A DNA stretch of 64,000 nt from Sphingorhabdus sp. YGSMI21 (GTDB taxonomy: Bacteria; Pseudomonadota; Alphaproteobacteria; Sphingomonadales; Sphingomonadaceae), in the NCBI RefSeq assembly GCF_002776575.1, contig NZ_CP022548.1:511001-575000 (forward strand). The letters are read 5' to 3'. The position numbers and the translations under genes were made by a program. This document shows, one piece after another, positions 45,196 to 54,443 of the stretch (positions are counted from its first letter, which is position 1; every line of letters begins with the position of its first letter). Under the pieces are notes generated by a model. The model saw nothing but the letters and a program-made list of their open reading frames with translations, did not search any database and was not told the origin of the DNA.

Positions 45196-45569
45196 TCCGC
45201 ATGAAAGCCAAGTTTCTTGTCCTGCTCAGCCTGCCGGCGCTGGCCGCCTGCGCCTCGACCGCCACGACGCCCCGAAGCACAGGACTGCCTGCCGTGTCGG
45301 GATCGCCGCTCAGTTCCGTGGCAGGGCTGGAAATCGTCATGGGCAAGACCGCTGACCAGCTGACCCGCCTGTTCGGCAATCCCCAACTGGACATATCGGA
45401 ACCACCTGCGCGGAAACTGCAGTTCGCCAGCGGTGCCTGCATCCTCGACGCCTATCTCTATCCGCAGGAAAACGGCGGAAGCCAGCGCGTGACGCATATC
45501 GATACTCGCCGCAGCGACGGCGCAGCGGTCGACCGGGTCAGCTGCGTCAATGCGCTAAGGCTGCGCTGA
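45192..45569 (+). CDS. Small periplasmic lipoprotein
   Basis: This 125-aa protein starts MIRMKAKFLVLLSLPALAACAS, a clear type II signal peptide with lipobox ALAAC. The mature part contains one conserved-looking segment (LEIVMGKTADQLTRLFGNPQ) reminiscent of SmpA/OmlA-like folds and ends with a Cys-containing tail. Translationally coupled to the EI24 gene. Its 3' end overlaps queG on the opposite strand by 15 nt. Function unknown. Confidence 0.8.
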   Translation: MIRMKAKFLVLLSLPALAACASTATTPRSTGLPAVSGSPLSSVAGLEIVMGKTADQLTRLFGNPQLDISEPPARKLQFASGACILDAYLYPQENGGSQRVTHIDTRRSDGAAVDRVSCVNALRLR

Positions 45570-46610
45570 CGCCAACTGATCAAGCGCCCAGCCGGCCGCT
45601 TCCCTGATCACGTCATCCTCATCCTCGAGCAGCGCCTGAACCGGTTGAATAAGCGCAGTATCGCCACTGTTCCCCGCTGCGATCAGCGCGTTGCGGACCA
45701 TGCGGTCTCGGCCGGTTCGCTTGATCGGAGATCCGGAAAAAACCTGCCGGAAACCGGCATCGTCGAGCGCCAAAATGTCCACGAGAGCGGGCGCGGCCAG
45801 TTCGGCGCGCGGCAGAAATGCCTTGTTCGCCGCACCTGCCTTGGCAAATTTGTTCCACGGACAGACCGCGAGACAATCATCGCAGCCATAGATATGATTG
45901 CCGATTGCCTTGCGATATTTGTGCGGGATCGGCCCCTTATGCTCGATCGTCAGATAGGAAATGCAAGCCCGGGCATCTAACTGATAGGGCGCGGGGAAGG
46001 CGCCGGTCGGACAAATATCCTGACAGGCAGAACAACTGCCGCAACTGTCCCTTCCCGGCTTGGACGGTTCCAGATCGAGGGTCGTATAAATTGCGCCGAG
46101 AAACAGCCAGCTGCCATGTTCGCGGCTGACGACATTGGTATGCTTGCCCTGCCAGCCGAGTCCGGCAGCTTCGGCGAGCGGCTTTTCCATCACCGGCGCG
46201 GTGTCGACAAAGACCTTCACTTCGCACTCCGCCTGCTCGACCAGCCAGCGGGCGGTGCGCTTCAGCGCACTTTTCACAACATCATGATAATCCCGACCCT
46301 GGGCATAGACCGAAATCCGGCCGTGATCGGACACGGGCTCCAGGGCAAAGGGATCAACCGCCGGCGCATAGCTCATGCCCAGCATGACAACCGTCTGTAC
46401 ATCGGGCCACAGGGTTGCCGGATCGGACCGTTCGTCCGCCCGGTTGACCATCCATAGCATGTCACCCTGACGGCCTTCATCAAGCCATTGCTGCAGACGC
46501 AACCCGGTTTCGGGTGCCAGTCTGGCCGGAGCGATACCGACAGCGGCAAAGCCTTCATCCTTCGCCCTGTTTTCCAGCGCTTTGGTCAATCTTAACTTGT
46601 CATCCGGCAT
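45555..46610 (-). CDS. queG: Epoxyqueuosine reductase
   Basis: The 351-aa iron-sulfur, cobalamin-dependent enzyme has two [4Fe-4S] motifs: CGSCSACQDICP and CDDCLAVCP. It also has the DTAPVMEKPLAEAAGLGWQGKH segment typical of QueG. It performs the last step of queuosine synthesis in tRNA. A C-terminal HEAT-like helix set follows. The gene overlaps the small lipoprotein by 15 nt, convergent. Confidence 0.95.
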   Translation of the reverse strand: MPDDKLRLTKALENRAKDEGFAAVGIAPARLAPETGLRLQQWLDEGRQGDMLWMVNRADERSDPATLWPDVQTVVMLGMSYAPAVDPFALEPVSDHGRISVYAQGRDYHDVVKSALKRTARWLVEQAECEVKVFVDTAPVMEKPLAEAAGLGWQGKHTNVVSREHGSWLFLGAIYTTLDLEPSKPGRDSCGSCSACQDICPTGAFPAPYQLDARACISYLTIEHKGPIPHKYRKAIGNHIYGCDDCLAVCPWNKFAKAGAANKAFLPRAELAAPALVDILALDDAGFRQVFSGSPIKRTGRDRMVRNALIAAGNSGDTALIQPVQALLEDEDDVIREAAGWALDQLASAQP

Positions 46611-46654
46611 AGGCTTTCCCTATCAAACACTCCCGACAGTTATGAAAGCCGTAA

Positions 46655-47617
46655 ATGCACGCACCCCATTCCGAATATGCCATCGAGGCCCGCAATATCG
46701 TCAAGAGATTTGATGGTGAAGCGGCTGTCAACGGCATCGACCTGACCATCAACAAGGGCAGCATATTTGGCATATTGGGACCGAATGGAGCGGGTAAGAC
46801 CACGACCCTGCGCATGCTGCTCGGGATCATCGACCCCGACGAAGGCGAACGCTACCTGCTGGGCTCGGCGGAACCGATTTCAAAAGCACATCAGGTCGGA
46901 TATCTGCCGGAGGAGCGGGGGCTTTATCAGTCGATGAAAGCCTATGACGCTATTGCCTTCATGGGCGCGCTGCGTGGACTGCCGCTCGCCGAGGGGCGCA
47001 AGCGCGGGCGCAGGATGATGGAAGATCATGGACTTGGCGATGCCGCCGACAAGCAAATCCGCCAACTGTCCAAGGGCATGGCCCAGACGGTACAATTGCT
47101 CGGCACGCTGGTTCACGATCCCGACCTGATCATTCTCGACGAGCCGTTTTCGGGACTCGATGCGCTCAACCAGGGCAAGCTCGAACGATTGATCCGGGCC
47201 CAGGCAGACAAGGGCGTGACGGTGATCTTCTCCACCCATGTAATCGCGCATGCCGAGCGGCTCTGCGAGGAAATCGCGATAATCGCCGACGGCAAAATCC
47301 CGTTCAAGGGAAAGGTTTCAGCAGCGCGGGACCGGCTGCGCCCGCAAGTCCATCTCGAAACCCGCAATCTTGACGGGCCCTGGCGCACGGCTATCCCAGC
47401 CGACTGCATACCCCTCGGACACAATTGGCATTTCACCCTGCCGGAAAGCGGTGTGGAGCTGCTGCTCCACGCACTGGTGGAAGGCGGTGCGGGAATCGAA
47501 TCCCTGTCGATCGAGCGGCCCGGCCTGCACGACGCCTTTGTCGAGATCGCCGGGGAAGCGGCTGCCCGCAAGATGGACGAAGACGCCGAAGACAATGATG
47601 TGGAGGCAGCAGCATGA
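46655..47617 (+). CDS. ABC transporter ATP-binding protein (NatA-like)
   Basis: The 320-aa protein has Walker A GPNGAGKTT (42-50), signature LSKGMAQT, Walker B LIILDEPFSGLD, and a C-terminal domain of the DUF4162 type. The TTLRMLLGIIDPDEG pattern matches ABC-2 exporter ATPases such as NatA. Its stop overlaps the permease start (ATGA). Substrate could be Na+, a drug or a lipid; sequence does not say. Confidence 0.94.
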   Translation: MHAPHSEYAIEARNIVKRFDGEAAVNGIDLTINKGSIFGILGPNGAGKTTTLRMLLGIIDPDEGERYLLGSAEPISKAHQVGYLPEERGLYQSMKAYDAIAFMGALRGLPLAEGRKRGRRMMEDHGLGDAADKQIRQLSKGMAQTVQLLGTLVHDPDLIILDEPFSGLDALNQGKLERLIRAQADKGVTVIFSTHVIAHAERLCEEIAIIADGKIPFKGKVSAARDRLRPQVHLETRNLDGPWRTAIPADCIPLGHNWHFTLPESGVELLLHALVEGGAGIESLSIERPGLHDAFVEIAGEAAARKMDEDAEDNDVEAAA

Positions 47618-48813
47618 TCGAAACAATCCGCGCCGCTTTTGTCATCGCCCGTCGCGATTTCACCGCCATCATATTTTCCAAATCCTTCTTTTTCTTTTTG
47701 CTCGGCCCTCTGTTTCCCATCGGAATCGCGGTAGCTGCGGGCGGTCTGGGAGCGCAAGTTTCTCAGGATATCGACAATCCGGTCATCGGCATTGCCATGG
47801 GCAGCGAAGCAGCGGAGAGCCTGATGTCGGCGCGGTCCCGCCTGTCGGAGAATCTGGGTACAAAAGCCCTGCCGGAGTTCATTGTCCTGGCCGATATTTC
47901 CGGACAGGAAACCGACATAATCGCCAAACTGAACAGCGAGACATCTCTGACCGCCATTCTGTCGGGGACCTTGAACAAGCCGGTGCTGACCGGCTCGGAA
48001 CGCGACGTCAAGCGATGGCAGGGCAAAGTCGCCCTGCTAGCGGAAACCGCGCTGTCCCAGCCTGCCACAGTCGATATCACGACAACATTCGTGGGCCAGA
48101 CGAGCAGTTCCAGCGAGCGCAACCAGTTGCTGACGGCCCAGGCCGGTCAGGCAATCCTGATATTGCTGACGATGATCCTCGCGGGCATGGTGCTGTCCAA
48201 CCTGGTGGAGGAAAAGACCAACAAGATCATCGAGATCCTGGCCGCAGCGATCCCGATGGACGCAATATTTCTCGGCAAGCTTTTTGCGATGCTGGGCATG
48301 GCGCTCGTCGGAATTACGGTGTGGAGCACCATGGGCTTGTCCGTGGCGCTTCTGGCTGGCGGCAACTGGGCCGCGCTGCCGTCACCCGCCGTCGGCTGGC
48401 CCCTGTTCTGCCTGTTGCTGATCCTTTATTTTTCCATGGCCTATCTGCTGCTCGGCTCGCTGTTTCTCGGGATTGGCGCGATGGCCACCACGGTTCGCGA
48501 GGTGCAAACCCTGTCGATGCCGGTGACCATGGGACAATTGCTGGTCTTCTTTCTCGCCTATTCCTCGATCACCAAGCTGGGCGAACCGGTCGAATGGTTT
48601 GCCGTGTTGTTCCCGTTCAGCTCACCGTTCGCGATGATCGCTCGCGCGGCGCAAATGGACAATATCTGGCAACATGGCCTGGCGCTGGTCTGGCAGGCTG
48701 TTTTCACGATCATCATCATCCGCTTTTCGGTGATGCTGTTCCGCCGTAATGTGATGAAATCCGGCCAGGCTGCACGCAAAAAGGGCCTGCTCGCCCGCGT
48801 CACCGGAAAATAG
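47614..48813 (+). CDS. ABC-2 type permease (NatB-like)
   Basis: The 399-aa protein has an N-terminal helix (about 25-45), a large extracytoplasmic domain (about 45-180) and then five or six helices from about 185 on, the NatB/ABC-2 layout. The segment MVLSNLVEEKTNKIIEILAAAIPMDAIFLGKL is the typical ABC-2 coupling-helix region. It pairs with the ATPase encoded just upstream. Confidence 0.92.
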   Translation: MIETIRAAFVIARRDFTAIIFSKSFFFFLLGPLFPIGIAVAAGGLGAQVSQDIDNPVIGIAMGSEAAESLMSARSRLSENLGTKALPEFIVLADISGQETDIIAKLNSETSLTAILSGTLNKPVLTGSERDVKRWQGKVALLAETALSQPATVDITTTFVGQTSSSSERNQLLTAQAGQAILILLTMILAGMVLSNLVEEKTNKIIEILAAAIPMDAIFLGKLFAMLGMALVGITVWSTMGLSVALLAGGNWAALPSPAVGWPLFCLLLILYFSMAYLLLGSLFLGIGAMATTVREVQTLSMPVTMGQLLVFFLAYSSITKLGEPVEWFAVLFPFSSPFAMIARAAQMDNIWQHGLALVWQAVFTIIIIRFSVMLFRRNVMKSGQAARKKGLLARVTGK

Positions 48814-48844
48814 TCGCGCGATTCACGCCATTTGCCGAAAAGAC

Positions 48845-48862
48845 ATTGACATTACTGTCAAT
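48845..48862. promoter_or_regulatory. TTGACA-centred palindrome upstream of the P450 gene
   Basis: ATTGACA-TTAC-TGTCAAT is a perfect 7-bp inverted repeat with a 4-nt spacer, 67 nt before the CYP153 start. Its left arm contains a possible -35 (TTGACA) with CAGATT 16 nt further on as a -10. The shape fits a TetR-family operator acting by blocking the promoter. No TetR gene is in the immediate vicinity. Confidence 0.6.
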
Positions 48863-48928
48863 AGCGGCAGATTGAACGAGTTTTGAAACGCAACCGATTG
48901 CTGACACAAGCAACGGCAGGAGAGACTT

Positions 48929-50245
48929 ATGGCATCCGTACCGCAAATTGACCTCAATAATCTGACCACATCCCCTACCGCCGACGAGGCGCTGGAAGAA
49001 TGGTACAAGACCCACCCTTCGATCGCGGACACCGATGCCAACCCCTGGGATGTCAGCCGCGCGGAACTGTACAGCAAGGATCTGTGGCGCAAGCCTTTCG
49101 CCGAAATGCGGGAACAGGCACCGATCAACAAGATCGAGGGCGGTGTGCACGGGGATTTCTGGAATATCACCACCTACAAGCCGATCCAGCATGTCGAGGC
49201 GCTGCCGGATATCTATTCGTCCGACGTTGCCCATGGCGGCATCACCATCGCGGAACCCGATTTCGACGACTCCGATTTCCAGCTGCCGATGTTCATTGCA
49301 ATGGACCGGCCCAAGCACACCGGACAGCGCCGCACCGTAGCGCCGGCCTTCACGCCGACCGAGATGAAGCGGATGGAGGACGAGATCCGCCAGCGCACCG
49401 AAGAAGTGCTCGACAGCCTGCCATGGGGTGAAAAATTCGACTGGGTCGACAAGGTGTCGATCGAACTAACCACCGGCATGCTGGCAATCCTGTTCGGCTT
49501 CCCCTGGGAAGACCGCAGGCTGCTGACCTACTGGTCCGACTGGGCTGGCGATGTCGAATTGTCGGTCGCGGAAGACCTGACCGAACAGCGCCGCCAGATT
49601 CTTTTCGAAATGGGCGCCTATTTTACCAAGCTCTGGAACGAGCGGGTCAATGCCGAGCCGACACCCGACCTGATCTCGATGATGATCCATTCGGAACATA
49701 TGCGCGACATGGATCACATGGAATTCATGGGCAATCTGGTGCTGCTGATCGTCGGCGGCAATGACACGACCCGCAATACCATGTCCGGTGTAGCTTATGG
49801 TCTTGGGCAATTTCCCGAAGAGCGGAAAAAGCTGCAGGAGAACCCGGACCTGATCCCCAATGCCGTGCAGGAAATCATCCGCTGGCAGACCCCGCTCGCC
49901 CATATGCGGCGCACCGCTCTGGAAGATCATGACCTGTTCGGGCATCAGATCAAAAAGGGCGACAAAGTCGTCATGTGGTATATTTCGGCCAACCGCGATG
50001 AAGAGGTTTTCCCGGAAGCCGACAAGATCATCGTCGACCGAGAAAATGCGCGGCGGCATCTGGCTTTCGGCTATGGTATCCACCGCTGTGTCGGGGCCCG
50101 TCTCGCCGAACTCCAGATCCGGATATTGCTGGAGGAAATGCACAAGCGCCGGATGCAGGTCAATCCGACCGGCAAGCATCGCCGCGTCCATGCCTGTTTC
50201 GTCCACGGCTTCCGCGAACTGGAAGTCGAGCTTTCGAAATATTGA
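48929..50245 (+). CDS. Cytochrome P450, CYP153-like alkane/fatty-acid hydroxylase
   Basis: The 438-aa protein has the heme loop FGYGIHRCVG with Cys387 as the thiolate ligand, the ExxR-containing K-helix (VQEIIRWQTP) and I-helix VGGNDTTRN. GGNDTTRN and AMDRPKHTGQRRTVAPAFTP are typical of CYP153 terminal hydroxylases. It has a good ribosome-binding site (GGCAGGAGAG). No ferredoxin or ferredoxin reductase gene is adjacent, so redox partners must be encoded elsewhere. It is probably regulated through the TTGACA palindrome upstream. Confidence 0.9.
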   Translation: MASVPQIDLNNLTTSPTADEALEEWYKTHPSIADTDANPWDVSRAELYSKDLWRKPFAEMREQAPINKIEGGVHGDFWNITTYKPIQHVEALPDIYSSDVAHGGITIAEPDFDDSDFQLPMFIAMDRPKHTGQRRTVAPAFTPTEMKRMEDEIRQRTEEVLDSLPWGEKFDWVDKVSIELTTGMLAILFGFPWEDRRLLTYWSDWAGDVELSVAEDLTEQRRQILFEMGAYFTKLWNERVNAEPTPDLISMMIHSEHMRDMDHMEFMGNLVLLIVGGNDTTRNTMSGVAYGLGQFPEERKKLQENPDLIPNAVQEIIRWQTPLAHMRRTALEDHDLFGHQIKKGDKVVMWYISANRDEEVFPEADKIIVDRENARRHLAFGYGIHRCVGARLAELQIRILLEEMHKRRMQVNPTGKHRRVHACFVHGFRELEVELSKY

Positions 50246-50325
50246 TCAGTTTCCGTTCAGGCCCCTATCTGTAACCTTTATCCGTCCTGCGTCGAATGAT
50301 TCAGGAATAGCGGAAAGGATTGCAG

Positions 50326-50832
50326 ATGAAATCGCTCAACCGGCGCACTCTTATATCCGGTACTTTGGTCGCGGCCGGAGCAGTCGGCGCTGCCAGCGTC
50401 TCGGGGCTGTTCGGCAATGCGGAAGCGCGGGCGGGCGGGAAATTCGCGATCAACCGCTCGGCAGAGGACTGGAAACGTCGCCTGGGGCCCGTCCGCTACC
50501 GTATCTTGCGCGAGGAAGGCACCGAACGGGCCTATTCCAGCCCGCTGAACAAGGAGAAACGCGCGGGTGTTTACGCCTGCGCGGGCTGCAATCTCGGCCT
50601 CTACAAATCCGACAAGAAATATGACAGCGGCACCGGCTGGCCGAGCTTCTGGGGCCCTATCGCCCAGGACCGGATCGGCACGTCAAGAGATTACAAGATC
50701 GGTTATCCGCGGACCGAAGTCCATTGCGCGCGCTGCGGTGGGCATCTGGGACATATTTTCAATGACGGCCCGAAACCGACCGGCAAGCGTCATTGCCTCA
50801 ACGGACTGGCGCTGAAATTCATTCCTGCCTGA
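50326..50832 (+). CDS. msrB: Peptide-methionine (R)-S-oxide reductase MsrB with Tat signal
   Basis: The 168-aa protein starts at the ATG after AAGGA. The N-terminus has NRRTLISGTLVAAGAV, a twin-arginine-type signal (Arg-Arg near residue 5). The MsrB domain has two zinc Cys pairs (CAGC and CARCGG), FNDGP and the catalytic Cys in RHCLNG. Export is unusual but known for periplasmic MsrB. It repairs oxidised methionines in envelope proteins. Confidence 0.93.
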   Translation: MKSLNRRTLISGTLVAAGAVGAASVSGLFGNAEARAGGKFAINRSAEDWKRRLGPVRYRILREEGTERAYSSPLNKEKRAGVYACAGCNLGLYKSDKKYDSGTGWPSFWGPIAQDRIGTSRDYKIGYPRTEVHCARCGGHLGHIFNDGPKPTGKRHCLNGLALKFIPA

Positions 50833-50842
50833 ACTGCAAGAT

Positions 50843-51220
50843 TCAGCTTTCCGGCGCGTCTACCTGCTGCCAGAATTCCAGCTTGATCCCGTCACAATCC
50901 AGGATCCAGGCAAATTTGCCATAGCCTTCGTCAATATGGCCGAGTATCTCGAGGCCCTTGCCCTTGAGCTTTTCGACATAGGCATCCAGATCATCAACGC
51001 GCAGATTGATCATGAAGCTCGCTTCGCTGGGTTTCAGATATTCGGTGGTGTCCGGGAAATGGCTGATCAGGCTATAGGGTTTGTCACCCTTTTCATCCGA
51101 CCAGTTGAGCATCGGGCCATATTCGCCGTCCAGTTCGAGATAGTCCTTATACCATTTCCGTGTTGCTGCCGGGTCTTTCACCTTGTGAAAAACTCCACCG
51201 AGACCGGTGACCCTTGCCAT
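50843..51220 (-). CDS. VOC-superfamily protein
   Basis: The 125-aa protein starts MARVTGLGGVFHKVKDPAATRKWYKDYL, the usual first VOC motif, and ends GKFAWILDCDGIKLEFWQ, with a conserved Glu that may be a metal ligand. Family role: small-molecule metal-dependent enzyme or binding protein. The substrate is unknown. Convergent with msrB. Confidence 0.85.
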   Translation of the reverse strand: MARVTGLGGVFHKVKDPAATRKWYKDYLELDGEYGPMLNWSDEKGDKPYSLISHFPDTTEYLKPSEASFMINLRVDDLDAYVEKLKGKGLEILGHIDEGYGKFAWILDCDGIKLEFWQQVDAPES

Positions 51221-51290
51221 TTAAAACTCCGTGGTTCTTATTGCCTGCGACCATCTCAATGTGCGACCATCGAGCCAAACCTATCATGGT

Positions 51291-53063
51291 TTAGATATCG
51301 TTAGGCAAGCCTTTTGCCGTCACCCGCCAGATTCTAAGGCCATTGTCCCGAATGTGGACAGATTGCAGCCAGTCCGGCTTTTCATCTTTCGCCAAACCGG
51401 CCCACAGGCCGTCGGGATGTTTCTTCGCATAAATGCCCAGCTCGGCTTCCCCGTCGCAGGTGACGATATAGCGGATATTGTGGGCCTCCATCAAAGGACG
51501 GGCTTCGTCCGGCGATGCGGTAAATATCCTGATCTGGTCACCCATTGCCTGATCGTTGCGATGGTGGCTGGTGGCAAGCACGCTGTGCGGGGTCAGCAGC
51601 AAAATGCGCGGGCCGAAATCAAAGGGTGCCAGAATATTGGAGCGGGGCAAGGCATTCAGCCGGGCCAGTGACTCATCGCTCCTGCACATGGCATTTTCCG
51701 GGCTGTTTTCGGGCTTCTGCTCGTCATCGCCGACACCGTTGAACAGGGCGACCGCCAGCGGCCCCGGCATGATCAGCAACACGACCGCTGCGGTGGCGAA
51801 TATCCGTGCCGGCACTCTCTTTATGCCCCGGGCCCAGACGAATGCCCGATGCACCGCCCAGCCGAGAAACGGCAGGGCGAAGGCCGCCGCAACCGCGGTG
51901 GCCCGCTGGACGAACAGGGAGAGCAGCAGGGCCCAGAGAAAGGCATAGCCGAGAATGAATAATTTGCTGCCGTCAATCCGGTCGGGCCGGGTCCAGACGA
52001 TGTAGATCAGGCTGCCCAGCCCGACGATGATCGAGCCGCCCAGCAGAGTGACCATGGTCTTGCCATTCTGATACCAGATCGGCAGACCTTCAAGGACATT
52101 GACCAGCCAATATTCGCGGACCAGCGGATCCATCGTGTTGAACGCTCCACCGACACATTGCGGCGCAAGAGCGTAGAATATGGCTAAAGCCGGAAGTCCG
52201 GCGACGGCCAGACTGGCAACGCGCAACGGGATATTCGCCGGCAGCCATTTGATCGCCGGCAATATGATGGCGGCCCCGGCCGCGCAGGCAAGCAGATGCG
52301 CGGGCGACAGCGCGTCGCAATAGCTGATCGCGATGTCGAACCAGCCCTGGCTACCAAGATAAAGCAGAAAACTCGCGATCAGGAAGCTCAGCAGGGTCCA
52401 GAAAAGCCGGACTCCCTCTTCGGTCCGGAAAAGCCAGCGCCAGACCAGAAGCACGATGAAAGCGGCCGATATCGGCAGTCCTTCCAGTGATATCGAAAGC
52501 CAAAGCGCAAGCGCCACGCCCAGCGCGATGCCCCCCTTGCGCTTGTCGGGCCAGAACATGGTCCACAATGCCGCCAGCGCGAGGACGATCTGCCAGCCGT
52601 GGTGATCTACCCGCATCGGCCGGATTTGCGCGACTATCGGGACAGCCGTCGCCGTCAGGGTCGCCGCGAGAATTGCGATCGGGCGATCAAAAACCTGTTC
52701 CGTGATTTTTGCAACCAGCCACATGGCGATACCGAGCGTGACCAACGGTACAATGACCATTGCCGCGGTTTCGGCGGTTGCTGCTCCCACCAGTGGCTTG
52801 AGCAGGAGAAATACGAGAGCCAGCGGCAGTTCGATCCAGCGGGGCCAGTGCATCGGCTGGCTGTCCGGTTCGCCAATCCGATATTGTGTGGTGTCAAACC
52901 AGCCTTGCCCGTTGAGCCAGTCGCGCAGCTGGACCATGCGCAATTGGTCGTCCGGATCCCAGCCAAAGCCGCTCATGATCTGGCTACGGGTGATCAGAAC
53001 CAGCAGCGCGCAGACTGCGAGCCAGATCAATAATATGGGCAGGTTGCCGCGCAAGCGTTCCAA
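51291..53063 (-). CDS. GT-C fold membrane protein (STT3/oligosaccharyltransferase-like)
   Basis: The 590-aa protein has about 11-13 membrane helices and a C-terminal soluble part. The first external loop carries WDPDDQLRMVQLRDW (Asp36-Asp39), resembling the catalytic acidic motif of GT-C enzymes, and RVDHHGW (151-157) resembles the second motif of STT3-like proteins. The start is TTG, after AGGGGG, 4 nt past the sulfatase stop. It might transfer a lipid-linked sugar or glycan to an acceptor. Assignment to the STT3 group is my pattern recognition and needs profile confirmation. Confidence 0.65.
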   Translation of the reverse strand: MERLRGNLPILLIWLAVCALLVLITRSQIMSGFGWDPDDQLRMVQLRDWLNGQGWFDTTQYRIGEPDSQPMHWPRWIELPLALVFLLLKPLVGAATAETAAMVIVPLVTLGIAMWLVAKITEQVFDRPIAILAATLTATAVPIVAQIRPMRVDHHGWQIVLALAALWTMFWPDKRKGGIALGVALALWLSISLEGLPISAAFIVLLVWRWLFRTEEGVRLFWTLLSFLIASFLLYLGSQGWFDIAISYCDALSPAHLLACAAGAAIILPAIKWLPANIPLRVASLAVAGLPALAIFYALAPQCVGGAFNTMDPLVREYWLVNVLEGLPIWYQNGKTMVTLLGGSIIVGLGSLIYIVWTRPDRIDGSKLFILGYAFLWALLLSLFVQRATAVAAAFALPFLGWAVHRAFVWARGIKRVPARIFATAAVVLLIMPGPLAVALFNGVGDDEQKPENSPENAMCRSDESLARLNALPRSNILAPFDFGPRILLLTPHSVLATSHHRNDQAMGDQIRIFTASPDEARPLMEAHNIRYIVTCDGEAELGIYAKKHPDGLWAGLAKDEKPDWLQSVHIRDNGLRIWRVTAKGLPNDI

Positions 53064-53067
53064 AATC

Positions 53068-54438
53068 TTACCCCCTGGGCGTTGAGCCCTTGGCTTTCAG
53101 ATAAAGCCACGGAACGCGCTCCGGGTCAAATTGTGAACGATGATGGCGGTCGAAAAAGGGCGGCATATGGTCGCCGACCAGTAATATATCCGCTTCCGGG
53201 AAATCGCTCGCGGTAATTTCGGCGATCAGCGCCCTGTCGATATCGTCAAATATCGCGAATTGTCTGCAGATCATCGGATAGTCACGGGCCAGTTCGACCG
53301 ACACTTTTTCGCAATTCTCGGCGTTGAGATTCTGCCCTGTCGGAACCGGCAGATGGGTGTTCAGGGTCAGCCAATATTGAAAGGTCGGCTGTGTCGCACG
53401 CTTCAGATTGTCAGCCAGCATCTTTGGCACCTGACGGTCGCAGGCACCAGCGAAAACCCCGCCGCACCATTCCGCGCCGCGCTGTTCCAGATCGGCGGCA
53501 AATTCGCGCTTCTGGAAGCCGATTTTCGGATACCAGGTTTCGCGCTTGAAGAACGGCCCCTTGAAACTGTGCATCGCCTGGGTCGCATAGCCTTTTTCGG
53601 CAAGCTGCGCCGGCAGACAATCGAACGTCTTCGGGTCATCGCTCTTGAGCAATTCATAATAGTCGCCCCAGCGGCCGCAAAGTTCGCGCATCTCGCCGGA
53701 CGTGGTGCTGTTATAATAGAGGCTCGTACCCTGACTGACTTCATAGCGCTCCTTGACGGCGCTGCTGTTATAAAGAGCGAACAGTTTGTCGGACATCGCC
53801 TGGTTATCCTTGGGGACACCCAGCGATTCCACCATGATCAGAACCAGATGGCGCTTGCCATCGGCACGGGCGGCAAAACCCGACTTGTTGACCGCCGATT
53901 CAAAAGCCGCGCCGACCGGGGCGGGCCGGAAATAATGGCCGCGCATGCCCTCGCCGACTGCGGCGTCCGCGCCGACCAGTCCGAAGATCAACGCTCCGCC
54001 GAGCAGAATATGCAGCGGTTTGGCAAAATTGGTGTCGCGCTTGAGCAGGAACCAGCTGCCGATCAAAATGCCGAACAGGACCACTGTTGCCGCAATATAT
54101 TCAATCGAATTGCCCGGCTTGATTTCGGCGAAAAACTGCAGCGAATAGACCAGCGAGTCGAGCGTCAGGCTGAACAGCCCGGATACAAAGGACAGCAGGG
54201 AATAGGTCATCACGGCTACAAAGGCGACCCACTGCACCGCTCTCGGCATACGCTTGACAATCAGGCCGACGAGTCCTGCCAGAGCGATCGGAATAGCACG
54301 CGGCGGCGCGCCGACCATCCACATCGCCATGAACGGAATATTGGCCAGCATTATCCAGACCAAAGCCCAGTTGAGAAATTTCCTGAAGTCCGGGCTGAAG
54401 CGATGCTGGGTCACCGGCGTTTCGATGGCCATATCCAT
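53068..54438 (-). CDS. Sulfatase-fold membrane enzyme (LTA synthase / phosphoethanolamine transferase-like)
   Basis: The 456-aa protein starts at the ATG for MDMAIETPV, 5 nt after the GtrA stop; the longer frame overlaps gtrA. About five N-terminal helices (22-160) precede a periplasmic alkaline-phosphatase-like domain. HLVLIMVESLG (Glu204, metal), TTSGE with Thr245/Thr246 as nucleophile, and GDHMPP (422-427) are the hallmarks of LtaS/EptA-type phosphotransferases. It probably moves a phospho-group from a lipid onto a glycan or lipid. Its operon partners are glycan-handling genes. Confidence 0.82.
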   Translation of the reverse strand: MDMAIETPVTQHRFSPDFRKFLNWALVWIMLANIPFMAMWMVGAPPRAIPIALAGLVGLIVKRMPRAVQWVAFVAVMTYSLLSFVSGLFSLTLDSLVYSLQFFAEIKPGNSIEYIAATVVLFGILIGSWFLLKRDTNFAKPLHILLGGALIFGLVGADAAVGEGMRGHYFRPAPVGAAFESAVNKSGFAARADGKRHLVLIMVESLGVPKDNQAMSDKLFALYNSSAVKERYEVSQGTSLYYNSTTSGEMRELCGRWGDYYELLKSDDPKTFDCLPAQLAEKGYATQAMHSFKGPFFKRETWYPKIGFQKREFAADLEQRGAEWCGGVFAGACDRQVPKMLADNLKRATQPTFQYWLTLNTHLPVPTGQNLNAENCEKVSVELARDYPMICRQFAIFDDIDRALIAEITASDFPEADILLVGDHMPPFFDRHHRSQFDPERVPWLYLKAKGSTPRG

Positions 54439-54443
54439 ATAGC

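Noticed and set aside
47370..48749. 459-codon open frame crossing the ABC ATPase/permease junction
   Set aside because: It is the alternative frame of two clear ABC genes that overlap by ATGA; its translation has no coherent domain or helix pattern.
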